A stretch of 64,000 nt of DNA, taken from positions 474,557,657 to 474,621,656 of the forward strand of contig NC_081412.1 of NCBI RefSeq assembly GCF_030272615.1. Reading direction: 5' to 3'. Of this stretch, positions 1 to 10,447 are shown piece by piece; the stretch's first letter is position 1; the number at the start of each line of letters is the position of its first letter. Origin of the DNA: Cryptomeria japonica (Eukaryota > Streptophyta > Pinopsida > Cupressales > Cupressaceae). Both the position numbers and the translations under genes were made by a program. The notes beneath the pieces were generated by a model that saw only the letters and a list, made by a program, of their open reading frames with translations, ran no database searches and was not told the DNA's origin.

Positions 1-1497
1 CTAGTATTCCCACAACAATAAAAAAACTTTCCACTGATTTTAACCTTAGAAATTAATCTCATTACCATGAATCAACAAATGCAAAATAAATAGAAAACAT
101 AATCACAAGACAAACACCAGATTTTTATACGTGGAAAACCCAAATGAGAAAAACCACATGGAGAGGGTTAACTCTCAAGATAATATAACTAGTTATATGG
201 TGTTTATAAAAGGCGGTTCACTATTGGATGGCTCACTGCCTGATTACAACATGGTTTACTATCAGATCTCAACACGACTTCCTACTAGAATGCTCAATGC
301 AATAAAAATAAGTGAACTGAGGAAAATTGCTTCTCCAAATGCATGAGATTAGTTCCAAGATAGGCTCAAGTAGAAAAACAACAACTTACAACAGATCTAG
401 TAAGGGGTCTCTACACAACTTTCTCCAACCTATCAACACATCTACTTGCAGCAGATCCGGTAAGGGACTACTACACTGCAACTGCACTCATACTTTCCAC
501 ACTTATACACACCTTTTCTCTTACATACACATCCCACACCACACTTTACTACTCACATGCTCATAAATCATCATCATCATCATATATATATATACAGATA
601 TATGTATATATATATATACATATATGTATACATATACACATATACATATATGTATACATATGTATATATATATACATATGTATACATATGTATATATATA
701 CACATATGTATACATATATATACATATGTTTATATATATACATATATTTATATATATACATATATGTATACATATATGTATATAGATATATATATATATA
801 TGTATACATATATATATGTGTGTATATATATATGTATACATATATATATGTGTGTATGTATGTATACACACACACACATAAGACAATAATTCAGCCTAAC
901 AAAAAAGGTTTACATGATAATGCATCACTCAGATCAACACTCTACTCGATTGCCAAAACATGCCATAACTAATCTGATAACAAAGTTGTCCTTCAATGAT
1001 ATTATACACACTTCTTTTATAATTACCAAAATGCATGCTTTAATTACCAGAGAAAAACAAAGGTTTGTCCTGGACCCATAGACACAAATTCCAAGCATAA
1101 TAACTTCCATCTTCGAGATACGAATGCCACAAACTTTGGAGCATAGAATTCATAGATCATTTTTCAATACAAACATCTAGATAGAAATTCAACCATCACA
1201 ACTAATACCAAAACTTGATACAAAAGGAGAAACTCAACCATGACTAGTAGGACATTAGATTCTGGATCAAAGGATCTCCCGAAAAATTAATCCTGTAATC
1301 CATACATACCTCGTTGCTCAATATCACATACATACATATCTTCCATTGTTGCTCAATCATCACATACATACCTATCTTTCATTGTTGTTCAATCATCACA
1401 TGCATACCTATCTTCCACTATTGCTAACCAAGCTATATTCAGTCCTAACTGGATTATAGGGTTTGACATCAATGACAACATTCACACAAATCTAACA
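1..1497 (-). repeat. 3' LTR of element A, left edge outside window
   Basis: It aligns along its length with 13,387-14,628. It ends in CTAACA at 1,497, directly followed by a polypurine tract when read on the minus strand. About 55 bp of the outer edge are missing because the window starts inside the LTR. It is longer than its partner mainly because of a microsatellite at about 570-886. The small open frames here, including the Tyr/Ile-rich ones from the microsatellite, are not genes. Confidence 0.85.
570..886. repeat. Expanded TA/TG/CA microsatellite inside LTR of element A
   Basis: About 315 bp of alternating purine-pyrimidine sequence made of ATATAT, ACATATGTATAC and CACACA units. The partner LTR has only about 40 bp of similar sequence at the same place (about 13,999-14,038). 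The expansion therefore happened after insertion, or the other copy contracted. Confidence 0.9.
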
Positions 1498-1512
1498 ATC
1501 TCCCCCTTTGTC
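1498..1512 (-). promoter_or_regulatory. Polypurine tract of element A
   Basis: Read on the minus strand this is GACAAAGGGGGAGAT, directly followed by the LTR start TGTTAG. This is the usual position and composition of the plus-strand DNA primer of a copia-type LTR element. Confidence 0.85.
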
Positions 1513-1707
1513 ATTGATGGCAAAAAATTTCAGAAAGAAAAAAACATGTTTGCATATACTCAAAATATCTCCCCCTTACTCATATCACTCTTATTTCTCT
1601 ATTTCTCCTTTCTCCATTTCTCTCTCTCCCCCTTTGACATCAAAGACAAAGGGTCCCTTCAACAACAAAACAAGGGTAGAAAAAATGTGCATCAACAAAG
1701 AGAATTC

Positions 1708-3360
1708 TTAACAGCTCATCTTTTGAAAAATCCTCTTGTATTTCTCTTTGAGTTTTGAAAGGAGAACCTTCCAATTCACTGCCAATTTGATACTCACTAA
1801 TAAGCTTTTGGTTTCAACTAACAAATCAATGGCATGAGATAAGCTATCTAGAATAGATGGATTTTGTTCATATTCAACTGCATCTCTAAGAAGTCCTGAG
1901 AAATGTTCCAATTTAACTTCAACAATTTCTTTCACTTTCCAGAAGATACTCACACTTTATGTCTTTGATGTGATAACAGCTTAGCCTACAAAGAATCTAC
2001 CTTTTTCCTCTAACTACCATCTTTATCACTCTGAAAAATTAAATGTTTTCCTAATAAAGTTTAATTTAGATTTAATTGATTCAACTTTCACCATGAAATT
2101 TTCCATACCAAACGACCATTGGAGACAAGACCTATCTACTCTGTTAGCACTATCAATATAGTCCTTCATTTCACGTATGCATTTAGTCAATGTTCTCTAA
2201 GCATCATTGCATATTTCCAACATATTCTCTATATAATCTGCTTATGTCCTAGAATCATCTTCTTCTTGCTCTGAAACAGTCAACTTCTCTTCAACCATAG
2301 GATATTCTGGATCATCTAATTCAATAATATCTTTCTATTTTTTAGTCTTTCTTTTGCTTCTCAGGTTTCGGAGAACTAGAAAACATAGTATCCTTCAATT
2401 TCCTCTTTTCGGAGGTGAGACTCTCCTTAGAAGAACTGGTAATAGGGGATACTATATTAATACACCAAACCTCCTAAATTATCTTAAAGTAACTTTCACA
2501 TTCTTCATCTTTCTTTTCCAAACACTTCAGATATCGATAAATTTTCTTTGCAATTGAAACTTGTGACTTCCAGAATACATTTTCCTTCAATGGCAGAGAT
2601 CTCAGAAACTACATTGTTAAGTATATAAACAAAGAACCAAAATAGAAGGGGTATCCTTCCTTCTTTGTCATGTTATTGTTCTCTAATAGTTGAATCCTCA
2701 ACAATTCACACAAATCATAAACTGTATCTTCCATAACAAGCCTATGTGCAAAAAGTAATACAATAGCTAAGGAAGAACCTTCCCTATTTCTAAAGTAAAT
2801 TTTATAAGATATTTTATACAAAACATAACTTACCACAAGATGTGTCAATCAACAACTCTCTTTGATCTCTTGTAACCCCGGTTAGGGTTTCAACTTCCTT
2901 CTTCTTCATAGTCTTCTTTACCAGAATAATTCCTTTGTCGCATAGCCCAACAATTACTTAAATGACGTCTTTAGTGATTGGACAGGTTTTTTCCAACATG
3001 ATACAATCATTTTGTACTCAACTCAGGATAAGCTTGATCAAACCTTCATTATCAAACTAGGGAAATTCACTCCATATATCTAGTCCTTTCTTCCCTAACT
3101 CTTTAATCTTTTGTAATTCTGCATCATTCAAATTGCTTTCCATTTTCCTAATCTTTTCATGATCAAATTCATCCAGTCGTACCTTTTCCAGATATTAAAA
3201 TTATTTGTTGCTCGATTCCTCGATGATCATCTTAGATTCTATGATGTGAACTCTTGCTCTGCTTCTTCTCTTCAACTACTTTTTTTCTCCTTAGACTACT
3301 TTCTTCGCATAATGTAGAAAAAATATCTCAAAGTTTAATATTTCTCTTGTCAATTACTTC
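1708..3360 (-). pseudogene. Accessory reading frame of element A, function unknown
   Basis: Minus-strand translation gives a decayed protein of several hundred residues downstream of the CCHC knuckles. Readable blocks are a middle part at about 2,340-2,850 (motifs YDLCELLRIQLLE and GYPFYFGSLFIYL, then NVFWKSQV..AKKIYRYLKCLEKK), an acidic linker, and a helical C-terminus at 1,708-1,953 (81 residues, ending ..KLKEKYKRIFQKMSC). Several stops and frame changes break it. None of the reverse transcriptase, integrase or protease signatures occur. The middle block faintly recalls plant transposon-associated ORFs of unknown function, but I cannot name a family with confidence. Confidence 0.5.
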
Positions 3361-3599
3361 TAGGGTTTACTCGCCAAAAAGAGTGTCTTGTCAATGACAT
3401 CAACATCTTCACCAAATTATCAAATTGCACATCTATTAAAGTGATGTTGAGCTCACATCATGAACTACTTCAAAGAGGGGGGCAAGATGTTCTTCCTTGA
3501 GATATCCCCCTAAGCCAAAGCAACAAGGTCAAATACCAGAGGAAGAGGTGCCTACATCAAATTTTGATACATCAAGTTTGCTTGCATTATTCATATCCT

Positions 3600-4305
3600 T
3601 CTTTCTCCACACCATGAATTCCTTTTTCTTAGATTCCCAAGTGTTGGCAATAGTCTTCTCCATAGGCTTATCCATAGCATCCAAATTTCTACACTTACTA
3701 GCTTAATGTCTAGATTGTTTTCACTTATAACATTTGATGTTCCTCTACACTGAATTCACTAAGTGAATTCTAGATCTGCATTGATTAGCTTTATGACAAT
3801 AGCCATGAAAATTACTATTCATCCCATTCATTCCAACTGGATAATAATTTTGACTCTAGAATGATTCCTACAGTAGTTTGATTTATGACCAAACGTCTTG
3901 CAATTGATATATTGAGTGTTCAGTTCCTTCATGCTTCTACATTCTATAGCCTTATGACCAAATTTATTGCATTGAAAGCAATAAGCATTAAATGATAGGT
4001 ACCTTTGTGCATTCAGTTGACAAACCAACAGTCTTCTTGAAGTAGATCTCCAATTTTAGATTTTGCCTGCACCTTTAGGTTTCCTCTCTTCTTCCACCTT
4101 AACTTCATTGCCTCTATTTTTGTCTTTCTGATTTGAACATTCATTAGTTTGAAATCTCAGTCTAGTCTTGTCATTATAAGGTTTCTACATGTCAATCAAG
4201 TCATCCAGTAATTGGTTATTTTCAAGAGCTTTTGTTTTTGTCTCTAGCTTCTTTACTTCTTGTTCTAGCTTCTCACATTCTTTAGTCTTTAGTTTAATTG
4301 AATCT
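3600..4305 (-). pseudogene. Gag of element A, C-terminal part with CCHC zinc knuckles
   Basis: This continues the coiled-coil frame that begins at 13,317 and is cut by element B. The codons on the two sides of the insertion rejoin through the duplicated AATCT and give a charged heptad-like segment (..KLKTKECEKLEQEVKKLE..) ending near 4,185. Further on, 3,828-4,028 holds one intact knuckle (CFQCNKFGHKAIEC, spacing C-x2-C-x4-H-x4-C) and one that lost its first Cys. Remnants of two more knuckles lie at 3,730-3,810. Stops interrupt the frame. CCHC knuckles bind RNA in Gag proteins. The product would have been a nucleocapsid-like structural protein. Confidence 0.7.
4301..4305. other. Target-site duplication of element B, left copy
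   Basis: AATCT stands directly before the LTR start TGTTGG and is repeated exactly at 13,044-13,048. Confidence 0.92.
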
Positions 4306-4989
4306 TGTTGGTAAACAGATTTGTCACTGTGAATTCTCCTGCAAAATTGACCCTGTTCGCCCGAAAGGCAGTGACAAATGTTCCAACAGTTGGAGAGATC
4401 GTGGTGCAGCCACAATCTTCCTCTGCGTTTGAGAGGGGCAGCTCCCTCGTATGATGGGGGTATTTAGGATTTTTGTGTACTTTTGACCTGAAAGTACAAA
4501 AAGGAAGGCAAACACTAAACTAAAGAAAATAAATAATAGAAACCCCAAGAGTAGACATACGAATACTATTTGAGATTCACAAATGTTGACAAATACCAAG
4601 GGGATTTAAGCACAAGATATGTTTTGACTATGCAATGTTGATGAAAGAAAGAACAACAAACCTCAACATACGAAGAAATAAGTTGTACTAACACATACAA
4701 TTCCAGATACTAAGAAATGATATGATTCATCAATTACATGAATTTGGAATAGAGAATCAATGGCTTCCACCAATACACAAAAGGATTATTAATTTAACAT
4801 ACGAGAAAGAGATAATCATAATACATAACACATCCAATACATACGAATCAGATGCATTCTTTGTTATTCTTTTGAAAATATACAAGTCCAAAAGATTTGT
4901 GCATAAAATGTGAAAATTAAAAGATCTCTAGCATCTCCCCTCTGTAAGAGTCTCTCTCTACCTCCCCCCTTACAAATGAATTGGCCTTG

Positions 4990-4997
4990 TATTTATA
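4990..4997 (-). promoter_or_regulatory. TATA box of element B LTR (left copy)
   Basis: The minus strand reads CCTATAAATACAAGG, followed by a purine-rich leader. It lies about 690 bp before the LTR end, which would place the R region and transcript start near 4,960. The same site occurs in the right LTR. Confidence 0.6.
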
Positions 4998-6401
4998 GGC
5001 TTTCTAAATAACTACCTCATAACTACTTATAACCGTTTTGAAACTACCTTAGGTAACAACTTAAGATAACTACCCTAGTTACCACTTAAAATAACTACCT
5101 AAGTGAAGATAAGTTAGGATTTACCTAGCTTTTACAAATTTGAGTTCAAAAGGCTAACTTTAATTACAATAAGTGACATAAGTCACTTTTTCAAAAGACA
5201 ATTTGAAACTTTATAACTTTGATGAAAAACAAAGTTACGAGTAATATTGAGGTACTTTCCATCATCGTCTGCTCCATCTTGGTGCTTGCAACCATATCAC
5301 CATCCAGACATCTAAGGACACAAAGAAATGATTTCTCTTATTCTAAAGAAAAGAACAACTTTGAAGCTTTCCTTCGATGAACAACCGAGTAATGAGTTAT
5401 ACCATAAGAACACATTCTTCAAAACTTGGGCACATTGTTTATGATGCCTTGGCCATTGTGTTTGTTAGATAATTTGTAAAGTTGTTTCAACAAATTGAAT
5501 TTGTGCATATCGTACAACCACTACATCCTATATGAAGGCCTCAACAAATCCGCTCATTGCAAATTTCAAGAATCACTATGTTTCATGGGACGACCTCTCT
5601 TATGAAGCGGCTATCAAACATTTTTCATGTTGTCTCCATGCTTCTACATATGTATGTATTTTTCAACTATAATATCTGACAAAAATGTTGATTTTAATCA
5701 TGCTTTAATGGACATCCCTACCACATTTCAAAGCCCATCGATGAGTTAGAGTACACCGGAAGATGACTTTTTAGCAAATCGTGCCCTTCAGATAGTATAT
5801 CATTCTTTCAAATAGGAGATTAAATTCTTCGAAAAATGTTGAAATCGTGTCTGCAAGGGATGAAAATCATGCTGCCTCTGACTAAAATTCCAATCCATCC
5901 CATTTCCCATGCATCCATTTTCTTGTTGGGAATTTTGGAGAAGTGTATGATGGCACTCCTCAAATATGTCGTAGCCAATCACTTCTGAAATATCTTCATG
6001 TCTGCAAGCAGTGACCAAAACTAAGCTATCGTTGTGAAGTCCAAGATGTAGGAACATTCGAGTACTATGTGTGGATGATTCATTGGTGTAGACATTATCA
6101 ATTTCAAGAAAAACTTTTGTTTTTCTAATCTCTTCCCCAAGAGATCTTGTGCCTCATCATGGTTCGTTACAGCCCATTCTAGACCTTTCGTAAACCGCCA
6201 AGATGCTTGTATCTGAAGCTAATCTTGATTTTTTTTGTGGGTAGCTGATTGATTTTGCCGATCATCTCCTGACAAATTCTTTGGCCACCCTTCAAATATT
6301 TGAGATCTACAGTGATGTAAGGTGGAATTATTCCACAAATCGCATCAACAAGAATCCTTCTGTACATTTGGCATTATCAGTAGATCTTCAGACATCTTTG
6401 G

Positions 6402-6779
6402 CTAATGAATTCCAGTCCAGTACATCCCTTTGAGGAACTCGACCAATCACTTTCACTGCATATATATGATTCCACATTTTGAATACATGTCTATGAAAGT
6501 AGTTGCAACTATGAATTGCATGTGTTTGGGAATTTCGAAAGCTTTCTCAACATCTCCATTTTTAACGATCCCTACAATTATTACCTTCGGTGAGATGATA
6601 TCTTTGTGAGATACCTGGTCAAATATTTACATGCCTTAATGTATCTCCATACTCTGTTCTCCAAGTTTACGTTTTACGCAGGCAAGAAGGATGGTGCTCA
6701 AGATCATAGTTTTTAGCTTTACATCTGTTCAAGAGCACCCATTCTGTATAGACAGCGAGAATATTTGCACGGTTTACTT
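6402..6779 (-). pseudogene. Captured PPR gene fragment in left LTR of element B
   Basis: Minus-strand translation gives consecutive PPR-like motifs: ILSTILLACV..LGEQSMEIH, then VIIVGIVKNGDVEKAFEI, then VATTFIDMYSKCG, and after a two-base frame slip in an AT run AVKVIGRVPQRDVLDWNSL. These match the PLS-type pentatricopeptide consensus (VDMYAKCG..A..VF..MP.RDV.SWN). Such proteins bind organelle RNA and are nuclear-encoded in plants. Several stops and the slip show that it is not functional. It lies in the sense direction of the element. No PPR sequence is expected in a retroelement LTR, so I infer capture of a host gene piece. Confidence 0.6.
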
Positions 6780-7594
6780 GAAATTTTCTAGAACCTTTTT
6801 CAACAAATATATTTCATTTAATGCATGAGATGACATCTCTTTTGAGGCAGCTATCAAACAATTCTGGTGCGCTGTCACTGGGTAACCTGGAAAAACTCGT
6901 TCATGATCAACATTAGATGATACGGTAGCAGCAATGTCATAAGCTTCAGCTGCCTCTTACTCTATGTCAAATCTTCCAAGATACAAACTCTTATTCCCTG
7001 CGATCATTTCGCCTCACACCCTAAGATGGCATCTCTTTGAAACACTATGTCGAGCAGTTGCATATCACATTGATTGTTAGTTATCAAAAGGTAGTTATAA
7101 TAACTAACTACTTCCTCGGCTTCTTTTGGAAATTGAAACAACTAGCCGATGATGTTAGAATTGCAGATAAAGATATAAAATACAACAAAATGTTCCCCTT
7201 TTGATGACTTATGTTTCTTAGACACAACACCGACCTTCTTTCATTTGAGACCCTCAAATCCATTTTATTGCATATTTTTAATGTTCCTAAGTCAGTTATA
7301 ATAACTAACTTGTGTTTTGGCTACTTTATTGCTAACACAAACTTGTCGATGGTAATTTTGACTGTTGACGACAATTGCAACTGACACTAAAAACTATAAT
7401 GGTTTCACCATGAAAGCAATTTTTAAAAACTTGACCAAGGCGTCTAATTTGTTATTTAGACAATTTTGACAACAAGGCCGAAAGGGTCAACACTAACTTG
7501 ATCAAGGTGGTGCACGATTGATTTGGGAGCTCTCGTTTTGACCCTCATTAACACAAAAAATTAAAATTTGACGAGTTTGAAATTAGGTGTAACA

Positions 7595-7825
7595 GCTGGC
7601 TCTGATTGGGGACAAGGACCACAAGGGACGCAGGATGAACCCAGAATCTTTTTGAAGGATCAGTGTGTTATTCATTGGGCAACAGAGTCACAAAAAGAGG
7701 AGAGAACAAGAGGGACTTATTGGAGAGGCCAGACATAGACCAAAAATGGGACGAACACAACAAAACTTCTAATCCTAAATTATGTACATGGTAGGCAAAA
7801 CCTACCTCAAATTACTCCAGGATGA
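7595..7825 (-). other. 3' untranslated inside of element B
   Basis: This stretch lies between the stop of the unknown protein and the 3' LTR. Only a weak purine-rich stretch precedes the LTR on the minus strand, so the polypurine tract is not clear. Nothing else was recognised. Confidence 0.5.
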
Positions 7826-8281
7826 TCATACAAAGCCATTCACAGGCTGAGAGAAATATGCACCTTTGTGGAAAAGTAACATGCATCCATGTAACACTTG
7901 CAAGCTTAGTAGATTGGCTATATTGACAAATGTGAGATGTGGAAGAATTTTGAACAACAAGCCGAACAACCATATCTCATCATAAAATTGTGACTCTTCT
8001 TGAATGACATTGGTACTTCTTTCTACAGTGTTGATAACATGTTTTGGCATTACACTGAGCATATCAATTTTCTCTATTTGGAAATCATTTTGATGATCCA
8101 TCGAGGTTGATACGTCTACATAGATTTCACTTTCAGCTTTCTCAACAATATCCATATAGTCTTCTATATTCTCTTCACTGGGGAATTCTTCTTCATGACA
8201 TTCTTCATGAAATTTGAAAACTTCATACTCAGGTTGCATGTATGATAAAGATTGAATGCTTGATGAATCATCTTCTTTCAC
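7826..8281 (-). CDS. In-frame continuation of the element B protein after one stop codon
   Basis: This frame begins at the codon right after the TAA that ends the upstream 454-residue frame and stays in the same phase for 151 codons. It has no ATG at its start, so it would be made only by stop-codon readthrough, or it marks a single recent nonsense mutation. The sequence is acidic (KFHEECHEEEFPSEENIEDY) and ends in a hydrophobic, aromatic tail (..LHGCMLLFHKGAYFSQPVN..). No known domain was recognised. Confidence 0.55.
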   Translation of the reverse strand: MKEDDSSSIQSLSYMQPEYEVFKFHEECHEEEFPSEENIEDYMDIVEKAESEIYVDVSTSMDHQNDFQIEKIDMLSVMPKHVINTVERSTNVIQEESQFYDEIWLFGLLFKILPHLTFVNIANLLSLQVLHGCMLLFHKGAYFSQPVNGFV

Positions 8282-9646
8282 TTAGGACTCTCCATGAGTC
8301 ACAATAGTACATAAATGTCTAGTAGTCATCAAGTCTATGAATTCATCATTAGATTTATCCTCTTCAATTATTAGTGATGAATGAATAGGAACATCTTCTC
8401 CACATAGAAAGTCATCATATGGAGCAGTGAGACACCAACCAGGAATAAAGACTACTTGAGATTCATCTTTATGCTTTTCTTCTTCGTCATTACTTTCAAG
8501 TTGGGGCTGCATGAAAGACTTGAAATCATTTGACACTTCTTCTTCAAGCTCCATGTTTTCAATTTCATTAATGATTTCTTCTTCGATTTGGCAATCTTTG
8601 TAATCTTCATGGCTTACACCAATGCAATCTTCTTTTCCTATCTTTATCACTTCTTCATGGTATTTTCCTTCACATGTATTCCTATGAGAGGATATAGCTT
8701 CATCACCTTTCATGCATGTCTTGTAAGAATTTGATTTTTCTTCTACTTTAAGCTCCTTGTTTCCAAGTCTATGGAAGGCTTCTTCTTGGCTATGGCAATC
8801 TTCATAATGCCCATGGCATGTCCCGATACAATCCCTCTTTTCTATCCTTTGCACTTCTTTTTGATCTTTCTCTTGACACACATCCTTATGAGTAGATTCA
8901 ACTTCATCTTCTTTGGTACATGCTTTTTGTGATGAACCTTTTTCAAGAGTTGGATTGCAAGACATTTCATCTGGAATGTGTTCATCATCATGTTTTTGTT
9001 CAATCATTTGCAATTTTCGAAGAAAAGAAGGATGAACTTTGTTAGGATCAAGTTGCCTATTGCCATAGAAGCTTTTTAAAAATTGAACTTGTTTGGGCTC
9101 ATCAAGTACTTGATTTCTTTCAGCAATAGGTGTAGGAGAAGGAGTATCATCATTATTATCCATTGCCGATTCAACAATACAATCATGATCAAGAAATTGG
9201 TCCTCTCTTCCATCTTTTTCCTTGATCTTTTGTAGAGTTTGGAGTAAAGAATGATGAATTTTATCAGGATGAAGTTTCTTTCCATCATAGAAACTCTTCA
9301 AGAAGTCAACTTGTGCAGGTTCATCAAGAGTTTTATTTTGTTGAGCAACTGGTATAGGAGAAGGATCACTTTTTGCTCCATTTTTCTTGGTTGTTGTTGA
9401 TTTGGGTAAATGGTTAGAAGAAAGAAAACCAATCTTCTTTCCATCATTTTCTTCAATAGTTTGTAGAACTTGAAGAAAAGGAGGATGAATCTTTTCTGGA
9501 ACAAGTTGCAAGCCTCCATAAAAGCTCTTCAAGAATTCAACTTGTATGGGCTCATCAGGAACCTGCTTCTTTGGATATGGATAGTCTTCATCATCACTTT
9601 CGCTATCACTTTCCAAATTTCCTTTGTACCCAACCATTGTTGACAT
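8282..9646 (-). CDS. Element B protein of two repeat types, function unknown
   Basis: The frame has 454 residues counting from the first ATG at 9,646. A TGA lies just upstream, so this start is the most 5' possible. The N-terminus is acidic (ESDSESDDEDYPYP). Then come three copies of a motif of about 38 residues with core DEP.QV.FLKSFYG..L.P.K.H..LL..LQ.I, at about residues 31-68, 108-146 and 182-220, spaced 74-77 residues apart. Next are two Cys/His-rich copies of about 65 residues (about 242-304 and 309-370) sharing H..[TV]C......EV..I.K.DCIG..H..Y.DC. The C-terminal part holds QVVFIPGWCLTAPYDDFLC. It is the only long frame in the element and sits where gag would be. I do not recognise the family. 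The intact frame and young LTRs suggest recent activity. Confidence 0.7.
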   Translation of the reverse strand: MSTMVGYKGNLESDSESDDEDYPYPKKQVPDEPIQVEFLKSFYGGLQLVPEKIHPPFLQVLQTIEENDGKKIGFLSSNHLPKSTTTKKNGAKSDPSPIPVAQQNKTLDEPAQVDFLKSFYDGKKLHPDKIHHSLLQTLQKIKEKDGREDQFLDHDCIVESAMDNNDDTPSPTPIAERNQVLDEPKQVQFLKSFYGNRQLDPNKVHPSFLRKLQMIEQKHDDEHIPDEMSCNPTLEKGSSQKACTKEDEVESTHKDVCQEKDQKEVQRIEKRDCIGTCHGHYEDCHSQEEAFHRLGNKELKVEEKSNSYKTCMKGDEAISSHRNTCEGKYHEEVIKIGKEDCIGVSHEDYKDCQIEEEIINEIENMELEEEVSNDFKSFMQPQLESNDEEEKHKDESQVVFIPGWCLTAPYDDFLCGEDVPIHSSLIIEEDKSNDEFIDLMTTRHLCTIVTHGES

Positions 9647-9731
9647 TTGATCTTTCAGCAAGAGTCACCAACCTTCATTCTGGAGAAGGTACCTCAAAAT
9701 TTCTGAGAAACAAAACACATTGGTCTTTCAC

Positions 9732-9749
9732 TCCCCAGCAGAGTCGCCA
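9732..9749 (-). promoter_or_regulatory. Primer binding site of element B (tRNA-Arg type)
   Basis: The minus strand reads TGGCGACTCTGCTGGGGA, six bases inside the 5' LTR end. It matches the tRNA-Arg primer site described for Ogre/Tat elements. Confidence 0.85.
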
Positions 9750-10439
9750 AAAATCTGTTGGTAAACAGATTTGTCACTGTGAATTCTCCTGCAAAATTGA
9801 CCCTGTTCGCCCGAAAGGTAGCGACAAACGTTCCAACAGTTGGAGAGATCGTGGTGCAGCCACAATCTTCCTCTGCGTTTGAGAGGGGCAGCTCCCTCGT
9901 ATCATGGGGGTATTTAGGATTTTTGTGTACTTTTGACCTGAAAGTACAAAAAGGAAGGCAAACACTAAACTAAAGAAAATAAATAATAGAAACCCCAAGA
10001 GTAGACATACGAATACTATTTGAGATTCACAAATGTTGACAGATACCAAGGGGATTTAAGCACAAGATATGTTTTGACTATGCAATGTTGATGAAAGAAA
10101 GAACAACAAACCTCAACATATGAAGAAATAAGTTGTACTAACACATACAATTCCAGATACTAAGAAATGATGTGATTCATCAATTACATGAATTTGGAAT
10201 AGAGAATCAATGGCTTCCACCAATACACAAAAGGATTATCAATTTAACATACGAGAAAGAGATAATCATAATACATAACACATCCAATACATACGAATCA
10301 GATGCATTCTTTGTTATTCTTTTGAAAATATACAAGTCCAAAAGATTTGTGCATAAAATGTGAAAATTAAAAGATCTCTAGCATCTCCCCTCTGTAAGAG
10401 TCTCTCTCTACCTCCCCCCTTACAAATGAATTGGCCTTG

Positions 10440-10447
10440 TATTTATA
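10440..10447 (-). promoter_or_regulatory. TATA box of element B LTR (right copy, active 5' position)
   Basis: The TATAAATA box lies on the minus strand in the 5' LTR. From here transcription would run through the PBS into the unknown protein. Confidence 0.6.

Larger units (their letters stand above)
4306..7594 (-). repeat. 3' LTR of element B
   Basis: In plus-strand reading it begins TGTTGGTAAACAG and ends AGGTGTAACA. It is nearly identical to 9,756-13,043. On the minus strand it holds a PPR-like gene fragment (6,402-6,779) and a TATA box at 4,990-4,997. No long intact frame is present. Confidence 0.93.

Noticed and set aside
521-972. Several overlapping 94-121 residue open frames rich in Tyr and Ile
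   Set aside because: They are translations of the TA/TG microsatellite in all frames, with no start context or conserved content.
3600-4028. Cellular CCHC zinc-finger protein
   Set aside because: The knuckles continue the Gag frame of element A across the B insertion and are retroelement type.
4324-4599. 91-codon hydrophobic frame with a possible membrane segment, repeated at 9,774-10,049
   Set aside because: Both copies sit in the LTRs of B and are identical by descent, so the open frame is not independent evidence. The hydrophobic run follows from a T-rich stretch.
5800-6057. 85-codon minus frame in the B LTR as a separate gene
   Set aside because: It has no recognised motif and is shortened in the other LTR copy. 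It may be a distant part of the PPR fragment, but I cannot support that.
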